Below, in pieces: positions 1 through 8,547 of a stretch of 30,023 bases of DNA. This DNA is from an uncultured Clostridium sp. Its GTDB lineage: Bacteria; Bacillota; Clostridia; TANB77; CAG-508. Each line of letters starts with the position of its first letter. The first letter of the stretch is position 1. Both the position numbers and the translations under genes were made by a program. The notes beneath the pieces are model-generated. The model was not told where the DNA came from and did not search any database. It saw only the letters and a list, made by a program, of their open reading frames with translations. The DNA lies in the NCBI GenBank assembly GCA_900553125.1, contig USCB01000021.1, positions 1 to 30,023 of the forward strand, written 5' to 3'.

Positions 1-52
1 TTTCTGATTGGGGACGGTTCTTTTCGCGAAAAGAACCGTCCCCAATCAGAAA
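1..52. repeat. Perfect 52-bp palindrome (REP-like inverted repeat)
   Basis: Positions 1-26 are the exact reverse complement of 27-52, with no spacer; the centre is TTTTCG|CGAAAA. Each arm carries the GC-rich core GGGGACGGTTC, which stands out against the AT-rich surroundings. It could fold into a very stable hairpin. Recalled knowledge, not checked here: GGGGACGGTTC/GAACCGTCCCC palindromes recur in many Clostridia and have been seen near IS200-like (RAYT/Y1) transposases, so a dispersed REP-type element is likely. It lies just upstream of the promoter of the activase gene and could also terminate transcription from the left. It begins at the window edge and may extend further left. Confidence 0.85.
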
Positions 53-58
53 TTTCCA

Positions 59-87
59 TTGACAAAATGTCGAAAATTGTATAGAAT
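59..87 (+). promoter_or_regulatory. Sigma-A promoter of the activase gene
   Basis: TTGACA at 59-64 and TAGAAT at 82-87 are separated by exactly 17 bases. Transcription would start near position 94, just before the AAAGGAG ribosome binding site at 99-105. The promoter lies immediately right of the palindrome. Confidence 0.75.
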
Positions 88-113
88 GAAAAGGATTTAA
101 AGGAGTGATAAAT

Positions 114-3100
114 ATGGCACAAAACATATTACACGTAGGACTAGATGTAGGCTCTACAACAGTAAAAATCGTAGTAATGAACGAAAATAAAGAAACCATA
201 TATAAAGATTATAGAAGACACTTTTCAGATACCAAAAATACAGTATGTGATGTACTTAGTGAATTAAATGAAAAATATCCTAATAGCAAATTTACACTAG
301 CACTAACAGGTTCAGGTGCAATGTCAGCAGCAAAGTTTTTAGATGTAAATTTTATACAAGAAGTCGTATCATGTAAAAGAGCTGTAGAAAAATACATTCC
401 AGAGACAGATGTAGTTATCGAACTTGGTGGAGAAGATGCAAAAATCATTTATTTTGATAAATCAATTGAACAGAGAATGAATGGGACTTGTGCCGGTGGA
501 ACTGGTGCTTTCATTGACCAGATGGCATCTCTTTTACACACTGATACAGCAGGATTAAATGAACTTGCAAAAAATTATAAAACAATTTATCCAATTGCCT
601 CAAGATGTGGTGTTTTTGCAAAAACAGATGTACAACCTTTGATAAACGAGGGAGCTGCTAAAGAAGATATTGCTGCCTCAATTTTCCAGGCAGTTGTTAA
701 TCAAACCATTTCGGGTCTTGCTTGTGGTAGACCGATTAGAGGAAAAGTTGCATTTCTAGGTGGACCTCTTACATATCTTTCAGAATTAAGAAATAGATTT
801 ATAGAAACTTTGAAATTAAAAGATGATGAGATAATAATACCAGAAGAAGCTCATCTTTTAGTAGCTACAGGTGCAGCTCTTGATTCCCTAGAGGAAAAAC
901 CTTTTTCTAATGATGAATTGACTCAAAAAATTCAAGATTTAAAAGTATCTAAAGATACTACAACAAGCCCTATTGAGCCATTATTCAAAGATTATAATGA
1001 ATATGAAGAATTTAGAAAAAGACACTCAAAAGCATCTGTTCAAAAAAGCAAACTTCAAGATTACAAAGGAGATTGTTTTATTGGAATTGATGCAGGTTCT
1101 ACAACAACTAAAATTGTTTTGATAGACAATGAAGGCAGACTTCTTTATTCTCTATACGGAAACAATGAAGGTAATCCTCTTCAAAGTGTTATAAAAATGC
1201 TAGATAGTTTATATAAAGTTTTACCTGAAACTGCCAAATTAAGATTTAGTGGTGTTACAGGTTATGGTGAAAAACTTATTCAAACTGCTTTAAATGTTGA
1301 TATTGGAGAAATTGAAACAATAGCACATTTTACAGCTGCTAAACAATTTGAACCAGATGTTACAAGTATAGTTGACATCGGTGGTCAAGATATGAAATAT
1401 ATAAGACTTAAAAATGGCGCAATTGATAGCATAATGCTAAACGAAGCATGTTCATCTGGATGTGGTTCATTTATAGAAACTTTTGCAAAAAGCTTAAATT
1501 TAGAAATTTCAGAATTCGTAAAACAAGCAATTGAAGCTAAAAGGCCAGTAGACTTAGGTTCTAGATGTACAGTATTTATGAACTCAAAAATAAAACAAGC
1601 ACAAAAAGAAGGTTATTCAGTTGGTGATATTTCAAGTGGTCTTTCATATTCTGTTATTAAAAATGCTTTACAAAAAGTTATGAAAATAAGAGATTTTAAT
1701 ACATTGGGAGATAAAATAGTTGTACAGGGTGGAACCTTTTATAATGATGCTGTCCTTCGTGCATTCGAAAAAATTGTTGGTAAAAATGTTATACGACCAG
1801 ATATTTCAGGTCTTATGGGTGCTTATGGAATGGCTTTACTTGCTAAAGAACAGTATGAAACAAATCTTGATATGGAATATTATTCTACTATTTTAAAGCA
1901 AAATGAACTAGATAAATTAGACATAAAAATAAATCATACCAGATGTAATGGATGTGAAAATCACTGTAAACTTACAATAAATATTTTTAGCAATGGAAAA
2001 CGCTACATATCAGGAAATCGTTGCGAAAAAGGTGCAGGAAAAACTGAAACTTACAAAAATTTACCAAACTTAGTTAAATATAAGTATGAAAGAATATTTG
2101 ATTATAAGCCAATAGACGAACAATATGCAACCCGTGGAACTATTGGTATCCCTAGGGTTCTAAATATGTATGAAGATTACCCTTTCTGGTTTACATTTTT
2201 AACTAACCTAGGATTTAGAGTAATTATATCAGATAAAAGTACTCGAAAAACTTATGAAGATGGAATGGAATCAATGCCATCAGAATCTGTATGTTATCCT
2301 GCCAAATTATCACATGGTCATATTGAAAATCTATTACACCAAGGAATTAAAACAATATTTTATCCTTGTATGCCATTTTCAAGAAAAGAATATGAAAAGG
2401 CTGATAATAAATACAATTGCCCTATTGTAATTTCATATTCAGAGGTTTTGAAAAATAATGTTGAAGGATTAAAAAATCCAGAAATAAAATTCATTAATCC
2501 ATTTTTACCATTTGATACACCAAATTTAGTAAAGAAAATTTTGGAATTAGATGAATTTAAAGAATATAAATTTACAAAACAAGAATTAATTGATAGTGCA
2601 GAAAAAGCACAAGCAGAATACCAAAAATGTAAAAAAGACATTCAAGATAAAGGAATTGAAACAGTACGTTACTTAGAAGAAAATAACTTAAAAGGAATTG
2701 TTTTAGCTGGTAGACCTTATCATATAGACCCAGAAATAAATCATGGAATTGATACTTTAATTACATCTCTTGGGCTCGCTGTTTTAACAGAAGATAGTAT
2801 TTCAAATCAAACTCAGGCTGCTAGACCTATAAGGGTTGTTGACCAATGGATGTTCCATTCAAGATTATATGCAGCAGCAGATTTTGTTGGAAAACATGAT
2901 AATTTAGAGCTTGTACAATTAAATTCCTTTGGATGCGGAGTTGATGCAGTAACTACTGACCAAGTTGAAGAAATTTTAAGAAGTTTCGGAAAAATGTATA
3001 CATTAATAAAAATAGATGAAGTAAATAACTTAGGTGCTGTAAAAATACGTATTCGTTCACTTCTTGCAAGTATGAATAAACGTGCAAAAGAAAAATTGGA

Positions 3101-4364
3101 AGGAAATTATGCAATTAATAAAAAAGTATTTACAAAAGATATGAGAAAAGATTACACTATATTAATTCCGATGATGATACCTATTCATTTTGAACTATTG
3201 GAACCTGCTGTAAACTCTTGTGGATACAATATGGTACTTTTAAGAGAATGCACTCAGCATACTGTTGAAACTGGTTTAAAATATGTAAATAATGATGCAT
3301 GTTATCCATCAATATTAGTTACTGGTCAAATGGTAGAGGCACTAGAATCTGGAAAATATGATGTAAATAAAACAGCTCTTATAATGTCGCAAACAGGTGG
3401 AGGTTGTCGTGCTACAAATTATATTGGATTTATCCGTAAAGCCTTACGTGATGCAGGATTTGAACAGGTTCCTGTAATTTCATTAAATGTCGTAGGTATG
3501 GAAAAAATGCCTGGATTTAAGCTTACTCCAAAGATGATGGACAAAATGATTAAAGCCGTACTTTTAGGAGATTTATTACAAAAAATGTTGCACAAAAATA
3601 GAGCCTATGAAGTAAATAAAGGTGATACTGATAAAGTATTCGATAAATGGATGGACAAATCTAAAAAACTTGTTACTAAATGTACCAATTCAGAATTTAA
3701 ACAAGCTATATATGATATGGTAGATGATTTTGAAAAAATAGAAGTTGACATGACAAATGTTAAACCAAAAGTTGGAATTGTTGGTGAAGTTTTGATAAAA
3801 TATCATCCTTTTGGAAATAACTATGTTGCAGATTTACTTGAAAAAGAAGGTGCAGAGGTTGTCTTACCTGATTTTATGGGATTTGTTAAATTTATGGCAA
3901 CACATAAAATTACATTTAATCAATTATTAAATAGTAATAAAATATCAGCTGCTGTAAGTAAAGTTGCATTAAAATTGATTAATCTTATGGAAAAAGACAC
4001 AAAAATAGCTTTAGAAAAATCAAGCAAAAATTATTTACCAACTTGTGATATTTATCACTTAGAAGATAAGGTTAAAGATATTCTATCTATTGGAAATCAA
4101 ACAGGTGAAGGTTGGTTTTTAACTGCTGAAATGGTAGAATATATTGAAAATGACATTCCAAATATTGTTTGTGTTCAACCTTTTGCTTGTCTTCCAAATC
4201 ACGTTGTTGGAAAAGGTGTTATTAAAACAATTAGAAGTAAATACCCAATGGCCAATATTACTCCTGTTGATTATGACCCAGGTGCAAGTGAAACCAATCA
4301 GGCTAACAGGATTAAACTTATGATGGCTGTTGCTAAAGATAACTTAAAAAATTCTAAAAATTAA
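114..4364 (+). CDS. 2-hydroxyacyl-CoA dehydratase activase-like protein (BadF/BadG/BcrA/BcrD ATPase, double-domain, large form)
   Basis: This 1416-residue protein belongs to the large activase-related family common in anaerobic Firmicutes. Known relatives couple ATP hydrolysis to electron transfer through a [4Fe-4S] cluster into radical 2-hydroxyacyl-CoA dehydratases. Two ASKHA-type ATPase units are visible: GLDVGSTT near residues 9-16 and GIDAGSTTTK near 324. Each has the two cysteines that place a cluster at the dimer interface in HgdC: Cys126 and Cys165 in the first unit, Cys446 and Cys485 in the second. A CNGCENHC motif (Cys611, 614, 618) follows. The region after about 640 looks like the DUF2229 and dehydratase-subunit-like C-terminal part. 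A GTG at 105 overlaps the ribosome binding site, so ATG 114 (AAAGGAG, 8-base spacing) is the better start. The length is normal for the large family. The physiological substrate is unknown; members of this large form are often annotated only as activase-related. Confidence 0.9.
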   Translation: MAQNILHVGLDVGSTTVKIVVMNENKETIYKDYRRHFSDTKNTVCDVLSELNEKYPNSKFTLALTGSGAMSAAKFLDVNFIQEVVSCKRAVEKYIPETDVVIELGGEDAKIIYFDKSIEQRMNGTCAGGTGAFIDQMASLLHTDTAGLNELAKNYKTIYPIASRCGVFAKTDVQPLINEGAAKEDIAASIFQAVVNQTISGLACGRPIRGKVAFLGGPLTYLSELRNRFIETLKLKDDEIIIPEEAHLLVATGAALDSLEEKPFSNDELTQKIQDLKVSKDTTTSPIEPLFKDYNEYEEFRKRHSKASVQKSKLQDYKGDCFIGIDAGSTTTKIVLIDNEGRLLYSLYGNNEGNPLQSVIKMLDSLYKVLPETAKLRFSGVTGYGEKLIQTALNVDIGEIETIAHFTAAKQFEPDVTSIVDIGGQDMKYIRLKNGAIDSIMLNEACSSGCGSFIETFAKSLNLEISEFVKQAIEAKRPVDLGSRCTVFMNSKIKQAQKEGYSVGDISSGLSYSVIKNALQKVMKIRDFNTLGDKIVVQGGTFYNDAVLRAFEKIVGKNVIRPDISGLMGAYGMALLAKEQYETNLDMEYYSTILKQNELDKLDIKINHTRCNGCENHCKLTINIFSNGKRYISGNRCEKGAGKTETYKNLPNLVKYKYERIFDYKPIDEQYATRGTIGIPRVLNMYEDYPFWFTFLTNLGFRVIISDKSTRKTYEDGMESMPSESVCYPAKLSHGHIENLLHQGIKTIFYPCMPFSRKEYEKADNKYNCPIVISYSEVLKNNVEGLKNPEIKFINPFLPFDTPNLVKKILELDEFKEYKFTKQELIDSAEKAQAEYQKCKKDIQDKGIETVRYLEENNLKGIVLAGRPYHIDPEINHGIDTLITSLGLAVLTEDSISNQTQAARPIRVVDQWMFHSRLYAAADFVGKHDNLELVQLNSFGCGVDAVTTDQVEEILRSFGKMYTLIKIDEVNNLGAVKIRIRSLLASMNKRAKEKLEGNYAINKKVFTKDMRKDYTILIPMMIPIHFELLEPAVNSCGYNMVLLRECTQHTVETGLKYVNNDACYPSILVTGQMVEALESGKYDVNKTALIMSQTGGGCRATNYIGFIRKALRDAGFEQVPVISLNVVGMEKMPGFKLTPKMMDKMIKAVLLGDLLQKMLHKNRAYEVNKGDTDKVFDKWMDKSKKLVTKCTNSEFKQAIYDMVDDFEKIEVDMTNVKPKVGIVGEVLIKYHPFGNNYVADLLEKEGAEVVLPDFMGFVKFMATHKITFNQLLNSNKISAAVSKVALKLINLMEKDTKIALEKSSKNYLPTCDIYHLEDKVKDILSIGNQTGEGWFLTAEMVEYIENDIPNIVCVQPFACLPNHVVGKGVIKTIRSKYPMANITPVDYDPGASETNQANRIKLMMAVAKDNLKNSKN

Positions 4365-4368
4365 CATT

Positions 4369-4405
4369 ATAAAGGTTTTCAAGTCAATTGCTGGAAAACC
4401 TTTAT
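4369..4405. other. 12-bp stem-loop between the activase and J-domain genes
   Basis: ATAAAGGTTTTC at 4369-4380 pairs perfectly with 4394-4405 around a 13-base loop, starting five bases after the activase stop codon. No T-run follows on the plus strand, so it is not a typical intrinsic terminator. It may be an mRNA-stabilising or attenuating hairpin between two genes of one transcript. Confidence 0.55.
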
Positions 4406-4428
4406 GCCGTATATAAAAGGAGAATTGG

Positions 4429-5085
4429 ATGAAAAATTATTATGAATTATTAGAAGTTTCTGAAAAAGCTTCACCTGAAGTTATTAAAAAAGCTTATACT
4501 ACTTTAGTAAAAAAATATCATCCTGATTTACAACCAGATGGTGAGAAAAAAGCAGCTGAAGAGAAAATCAAAGAGATTAATGAGGCTTACGAAATTCTGT
4601 CTGACAAAGTAAAAAGAGCAAATTTTGATAAAAACCTTCAAGTTCAAAGAGTTAATGATAAATCATATAGTTACTATAATAAGCCTCAAAAAAGGGTTAT
4701 TCATAAACCTCGTGTGAAAAATGTATATGATAATAATTATGGGACAGATTATAATGATTCTATGAATGAGTTTTATAATAATGTTTATAATGAAGCATAC
4801 AATAATGCTTATAATCAAGCATATATTAATAATTTAAGAAATATGGGATTTGATATTAAATATGAAAGACCTTTTAAAGAAAAAATTAAAATTGCTTTTT
4901 CTGCTTTTTGTAGCATTTTAGTTTGTTTAGTAATTTGTTTTATATTATGGCATATACCTCCTATAAAAAATTATTTTATTAATTTATATAATAATAATGA
5001 CATTATTAAATTTTTTGTTGATTTATTCATTAGTATTTTTCAAAGTTTTAAACAATTATTCAATAATCCCCAGGCAAACATCTAA
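4429..5085 (+). CDS. Membrane-anchored J-domain (DnaJ-like) protein
   Basis: The 218-residue protein has an N-terminal J domain (about residues 2-68) with HPD at 31-33, the signature that stimulates Hsp70/DnaK ATPase. It lacks the Gly/Phe region, zinc fingers and C-terminal substrate domains of DnaJ, so it is a type III J protein. Residues 100-135 are rich in Tyr and Asn with repeated YNNxYNEAY-like units. A hydrophobic helix at about 155-175 should anchor it in the membrane, and the tail is also partly hydrophobic. The start is preceded by AAAAGGAG. It probably recruits DnaK to the membrane; the client is unknown. It lies 64 bases after the activase gene and may be co-transcribed. Its stop codon falls inside a terminator-like hairpin. 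Confidence 0.85.
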   Translation: MKNYYELLEVSEKASPEVIKKAYTTLVKKYHPDLQPDGEKKAAEEKIKEINEAYEILSDKVKRANFDKNLQVQRVNDKSYSYYNKPQKRVIHKPRVKNVYDNNYGTDYNDSMNEFYNNVYNEAYNNAYNQAYINNLRNMGFDIKYERPFKEKIKIAFSAFCSILVCLVICFILWHIPPIKNYFINLYNNNDIIKFFVDLFISIFQSFKQLFNNPQANI

Positions 5086-5109
5086 AAAAACAGATGTCTG
5101 ACTGGGGAT
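5066..5109. terminator. Terminator-like two-part hairpin between convergent genes
   Basis: ATCCCCAG (5066-5073) pairs with CTGGGGAT (5102-5109), and an inner ACATCT (5078-5083) pairs with AGATGT (5092-5097). A T-rich stretch at 5117-5122 follows on the plus strand. It lies between the convergent J-domain gene and the 60-residue membrane protein gene and probably ends both transcripts. Confidence 0.6.
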
Positions 5110-5112
5110 ATC

Positions 5113-5295
5113 TTAGATTTTTCGAATCATCATGATAACCGAAGCTACCACAATAATCCAAAAAAACCGAACTAACCGTTTGGTAAATTTGTGTTCTGGT
5201 TTAAAAAACCAATTCACGCTTTTACCTTTGGTAATCAGTGCAGCACAAATAAAAAGTGCTGCCAATGAAAGGAAAATTACAATACCCATTTTCAT
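5113..5295 (-). CDS. Small two-helix membrane protein, unknown
   Basis: This 60-residue protein has two hydrophobic helices (about 3-22 and 42-57) joined by a basic, aromatic loop (KSVNWFFKPEHKFTKRLVR). That pattern suggests a hairpin with the loop in the cytoplasm. I do not recognise the family. It is very likely real despite its size. A ribosome binding site AGGAGGAGGA lies five bases upstream of the ATG, a consensus sigma-A promoter lies 50-80 bases upstream, and hairpins bound it on both sides. A second ATG two codons in is also possible. It is a single-gene unit, not part of the secretion block to its right. Confidence 0.7.
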   Translation of the reverse strand: MKMGIVIFLSLAALFICAALITKGKSVNWFFKPEHKFTKRLVRFFWIIVVASVIMMIRKI

Positions 5296-5346
5296 AATTT
5301 TCCTCCTCCTTTCTTTTCTTGAAAACTATTTTTAGTACCTATTTAT

Positions 5347-5375
5347 ATTATACTCCCCTTTTGGCAAAACGTCAA
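5347..5375 (-). promoter_or_regulatory. Sigma-A promoter of the 60-residue membrane protein
   Basis: On the minus strand TTGACG (5370-5375) and TATAAT (5347-5352) are separated by 17 bases. This is near consensus and suggests good constitutive expression. The leader would be about 45 bases. Confidence 0.8.
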
Positions 5376-5392
5376 ATTATGTAAATTTATAA

Positions 5393-5431
5393 TAAAAAGA
5401 GTAATACACCTAAAATGTATTACTCTTTTTA
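5393..5431. terminator. Bidirectional intrinsic terminator at the end of the secretion block
   Basis: A perfect 16-bp stem (5393-5408 with 5416-5431) encloses a 7-base loop. Five A/T pairs at the base supply a T-run in either direction. The stop codon of the last gene of the block (5410-5412) is in the loop. It marks the 3' end of the minus-strand secretion operon. Confidence 0.85.
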
Positions 5432-6075
5432 TTTTCAATATTTTCTAATTCATTTGTACTATCTACATAATCTAAACTCATTACATTTCCATCATAAGAA
5501 AAAGTCTTATTATCATAATCTATATTTATTACCATATAACTATCAATTATTGCACTACTTCCATTATCAAATCTCATAGAAACAGCATATTTCTTCACAT
5601 TTCCATTTTCTCCGTATTTAACTATATTTTTAACAGAATAATCATTAACATTACTAACACTAAAAACATAATCCATAATGTTATCTGTATTTATAGTTCT
5701 TTTTTCAGTTGTGAGATTATCAATGAATACATTTGAACATACATTTAAAATATCCTGTTTTTTACTTGTATCATCACTTTTTTGTGCTAAATATATATAA
5801 TTTATAATCTTTTGTGCAACTTTTGTAACATCTTTGTATTCACTAGTTGATGAGCTTACCTTATCTAAATCATTTTCATTTACCTCTGGAACATTGGTAT
5901 TATCTGATTCATTTGTTACTACTGTATTTTCATTATCTGATTGACCTACATATTGTAAACTTTCTGCAAATTTATCTAATCTATTAAGTAAAATATACCC
6001 TAGAACTAAGATAGTAACTGTTACTATTATTTTTAAATAATTTCTATTTAACCATATTTTAAATTTATTTAACAT
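5410..6075 (-). CDS. VirB8-like (NTF2-fold) membrane-anchored protein, third copy
   Basis: The 221-residue protein has a short basic N terminus, one membrane helix (about 12-32), an Asn/Asp/Ser-rich linker (about 40-75) and a soluble alpha/beta domain (about 80-210). This single-pass plan with an NTF2-like outer domain is that of VirB8/TcpC/TraM proteins in Gram-positive T4SSs. The fold assignment is inferred from layout and secondary-structure pattern (an early helix DVTKVAQKIINYIYLAQ, then alternating strands), not from a diagnostic motif. It is the last gene of the block. Two other proteins with the same plan lie upstream (7778-8515 and 9917-11269). The start is ATG with AGGAGAAAG upstream. 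It could instead be an unrelated lumenal protein. Confidence 0.6.
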   Translation of the reverse strand: MLNKFKIWLNRNYLKIIVTVTILVLGYILLNRLDKFAESLQYVGQSDNENTVVTNESDNTNVPEVNENDLDKVSSSTSEYKDVTKVAQKIINYIYLAQKSDDTSKKQDILNVCSNVFIDNLTTEKRTINTDNIMDYVFSVSNVNDYSVKNIVKYGENGNVKKYAVSMRFDNGSSAIIDSYMVINIDYDNKTFSYDGNVMSLDYVDSTNELENIENKKSNTF

Positions 6076-6097
6076 ATTTTCTTTCTCCTAAAATATC

Positions 6098-6454
6098 TTA
6101 AGTTTTTTTAAAAAATCCATCAAAAGCTATTCTCTTAAATGATATTATAACTGTAAGAATAATTAAAATTATTACTGGTCCAATATAAAATGGTATTTTT
6201 CTTACTAAATTACTACAATTTGTTACCAATAAATAATACATTATTCCTATAACTGGTTTTATAAAAATCAAATATAAATATAAATCAAACCATTTTTTCA
6301 AAATTCCTTTTTTTCCTCTAATCTTCCCTATTGCATTTATTACAATAAGTATTGGTGTGATTGCTGTTATAAATGCAACAAGCAGCATTCTAATAAAATA
6401 AATTCCATATATAAAATATTTAAATGCTGTTATCCATCCGTCCCATTGATGCAT
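6098..6454 (-). CDS. C-terminal membrane part of a split VirB6-like protein
   Basis: The 118-residue protein is nearly all membrane: hydrophobic helices at about 10-40, 55-75 and 85-108. The stretch RMLLVAFITAITPILIV, then a Gly-rich basic turn, a Trp and a further helix, resembles the last third of the three VirB6-like proteins upstream. In 14115-15320, for example, FFRVIALWGLSIAGPITAAL precedes GI..YRIWVRRY. It overlaps the 3' end of the preceding gene (6420-7757) by 35 bases in another frame, and its ATG follows an in-frame TAA directly. No strong ribosome binding site is visible, so it depends on translational coupling or on frameshifting from the upstream gene. Together the two frames reconstitute a complete fourth VirB6-like protein. 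Confidence 0.65.
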   Translation of the reverse strand: MHQWDGWITAFKYFIYGIYFIRMLLVAFITAITPILIVINAIGKIRGKKGILKKWFDLYLYLIFIKPVIGIMYYLLVTNCSNLVRKIPFYIGPVIILIILTVIISFKRIAFDGFFKKT

Positions 6455-7757
6455 TTATAAAATTCTTTAAATCTGATTTTTCCCATTTAAATTGTGATTG
6501 AAACATTAAAGAACCTTCTAGATTGGTTTCAAAATAATAATTTACTGTTTTCATTTTATTACTATTAGAACTTGTATTGCTATTATTGCTCTTACTTAAA
6601 TTTTCTGTTTTAATTTCGTCTGTTCCTGGTAGCCATCCCCAGCCACTAAATTTCCATGTAGATTTCCATTCTTCTATAGTACAAATTGTAACACCAGTAT
6701 CCCCTCTTCCTGTATAACTTGCAATTTTCCCATCTCCAATATAAATTCCAACATGTCCTGCATCTTGTCCACATTTACTATCAGTTATTTTACTTTTTCC
6801 ATCTAATGAACTTACATCAGAAAATACAGCTGCACCTGGCACAATATCTTCAGTTGTTGATGATACGATAAAACTATTCTGTCTTGCCTTATGAGCACAA
6901 CATTGATTTGGTATATTTTTTTCAAGAACTTTTTCATATACTCGTTTTACCCATTTTATTGAATTTGATGACCCAACATCTAAATTCTCTAAAGATTTTG
7001 CCTGTTTAACGACTTTATTTCTAAGTGTAGCATCCCCAGATATTATGCTAGTAATTGACTGAGCAGATGATTCAGGTATTTTAGAATTTTTTACATATAT
7101 AACTATAGGTTCGTCTTTTATTTGTTTTGTATCAACAATATCTACTATAACATTAGAGAATGATGTTATAAAACTTAATATAAATATTGAACATGTTAAT
7201 AAAACAACAACTGAAAACCACTGTTCTATCGCTTTTCTCCATCTTTTATAATACTCTGGTGTTTCATCTTTCTTTTTTTTGTCTTTAGATTTCTTTTTAT
7301 CCGGCTCTTCTTGTTTTTGTTTTTCAGTCATAGCTGATATTATAAATTTTATTGAAATATATATCAATAAAGTAATCATAAATGCTGATATAATATAAAG
7401 TGAAACTTTATAAACACTTTTTACTAAATTTCTCATTACATCTTTATTATCATTATCTTTATGTTCAGAAAAAAAATCTATATTTAATAAGCTATTATCT
7501 GAATAAACTTCATCTCTTGCATACAATATATCCTCTATGCCTATTCTTATATCTGGTAATTGTTCATTATCTACTAAATCTTTTGCATCAATAACTATAT
7601 CATATTTTTTTGGTTCTCCATCTTCTTCAACTGTTTTAAAATTTATATGACTTTTTACCTGAGGTAAAGTATAGCCATATACTGTGTAATTAGTTTGAAA
7701 CATAGTTAAAAATATACATATAATAATTAATAATATTTTTTTTGTATTTTTTTTCAA
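6420..7757 (-). CDS. VirB6-like N-terminal half with inserted NlpC/P60 cell-wall hydrolase domain
   Basis: The 445-residue protein starts at TTG with AGGAGG eleven bases upstream. It has a signal-type helix (about 8-28), an outer segment with LLNIDFF (as in the three VirB6-like paralogues), membrane helices at about 115-143 and 180-205, and a Lys/Asp-rich cytoplasmic loop between them. An NlpC/P60-like domain follows at about 245-380 with Cys286/287 and His335 in GHVGIYIG. After it the paralogue motif returns: YYFETNLEGSLMFQS at about 407 matches YSFSTNITGYVRYM in the VirB6-like proteins. The hydrolase is thus inserted in the outer loop where it can reach peptidoglycan. The active Cys is inferred. 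The protein stops before the last helices, which are encoded by the overlapping next gene. Confidence 0.75.
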   Translation of the reverse strand: MKKNTKKILLIIICIFLTMFQTNYTVYGYTLPQVKSHINFKTVEEDGEPKKYDIVIDAKDLVDNEQLPDIRIGIEDILYARDEVYSDNSLLNIDFFSEHKDNDNKDVMRNLVKSVYKVSLYIISAFMITLLIYISIKFIISAMTEKQKQEEPDKKKSKDKKKKDETPEYYKRWRKAIEQWFSVVVLLTCSIFILSFITSFSNVIVDIVDTKQIKDEPIVIYVKNSKIPESSAQSITSIISGDATLRNKVVKQAKSLENLDVGSSNSIKWVKRVYEKVLEKNIPNQCCAHKARQNSFIVSSTTEDIVPGAAVFSDVSSLDGKSKITDSKCGQDAGHVGIYIGDGKIASYTGRGDTGVTICTIEEWKSTWKFSGWGWLPGTDEIKTENLSKSNNSNTSSNSNKMKTVNYYFETNLEGSLMFQSQFKWEKSDLKNFINASMGRMDNSI

Positions 7758-7777
7758 TTACACTATTCCTCCTGTTT

Positions 7778-8515
7778 TTATTTCGTATAATCAATTGATG
7801 TTTTTACTTTATACATGTACTTGTTATCATCATTTAGATTAATTTCATTTATATTTGTAGATAAATCATCTTTACTTATTTCTTTACTTTCTTTATTAGT
7901 TGGTTCAATTGAATAAGTTAAATTAATATAATCCAAATATACAATATAATTATAATAATACACCTTTTGTTCACTATTTTTATAAACTTCACTTACAAAA
8001 AATCTCATAATATTATTATCTTTAATCATATATTGCAACATTTTATCTACCTTTACAAATTCCATTTCATTATTAGATTTTACATATCTCGATAAATTTT
8101 CTATATCAATTTTATTTTTTCTTATATAATTATCACTTAATTGATTATATACGGCTTTTTTATAATCATTTCCTTCATCTTCATCATCAATAAAGGCTAC
8201 ATCTTCCAAATATGAATCTATGCATTGTCTTACCGTATAAAAATATGTGGGATTATCTACTTCGACTATCTTATTATAAGTAACCTGAGGAATACCTTCT
8301 TCCTCAACAATATTAACTGTTCCTTCTGAAATATTTGTTTTATTATTCAAATTTTCATTGGTAACATTTTTGTTAATAGTTTCATTTTTATTTTCTACTA
8401 TTGTATTATCTTTTTCCTCTTCTTTACTTAATAATGCTCCTATCATTATTAAAATTCCTATTACCAAAAATATTAATATAATAATTATAATTTTAATCAC
8501 TTTATCTTTTTTCAT
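7778..8515 (-). CDS. VirB8-like (NTF2-fold) membrane-anchored protein, second copy
   Basis: The 245-residue protein has a Lys-rich start, one membrane helix (about 7-28), an Asn/Glu/Thr-rich linker (about 32-68) and a soluble domain of alternating helices and strands (about 80-240). Its domain opens with YFYTVRQCIDSYLEDV, closely resembling NYFLVKTCMEQYYKS in the 450-residue protein upstream, so the two are probably paralogues. The architecture suits VirB8/TcpC, the single-pass scaffold of Gram-positive T4SSs; this is inferred. The nearest ribosome binding site-like sequence (AAGGGAGAA) is unusually far from the ATG, so translation may be weak or coupled to the gene before it. Confidence 0.6.
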   Translation of the reverse strand: MKKDKVIKIIIIILIFLVIGILIMIGALLSKEEEKDNTIVENKNETINKNVTNENLNNKTNISEGTVNIVEEEGIPQVTYNKIVEVDNPTYFYTVRQCIDSYLEDVAFIDDEDEGNDYKKAVYNQLSDNYIRKNKIDIENLSRYVKSNNEMEFVKVDKMLQYMIKDNNIMRFFVSEVYKNSEQKVYYYNYIVYLDYINLTYSIEPTNKESKEISKDDLSTNINEINLNDDNKYMYKVKTSIDYTK

Positions 8516-8547
8516 TTATCTAACTATATAATTCTCCCTTCAAAATA

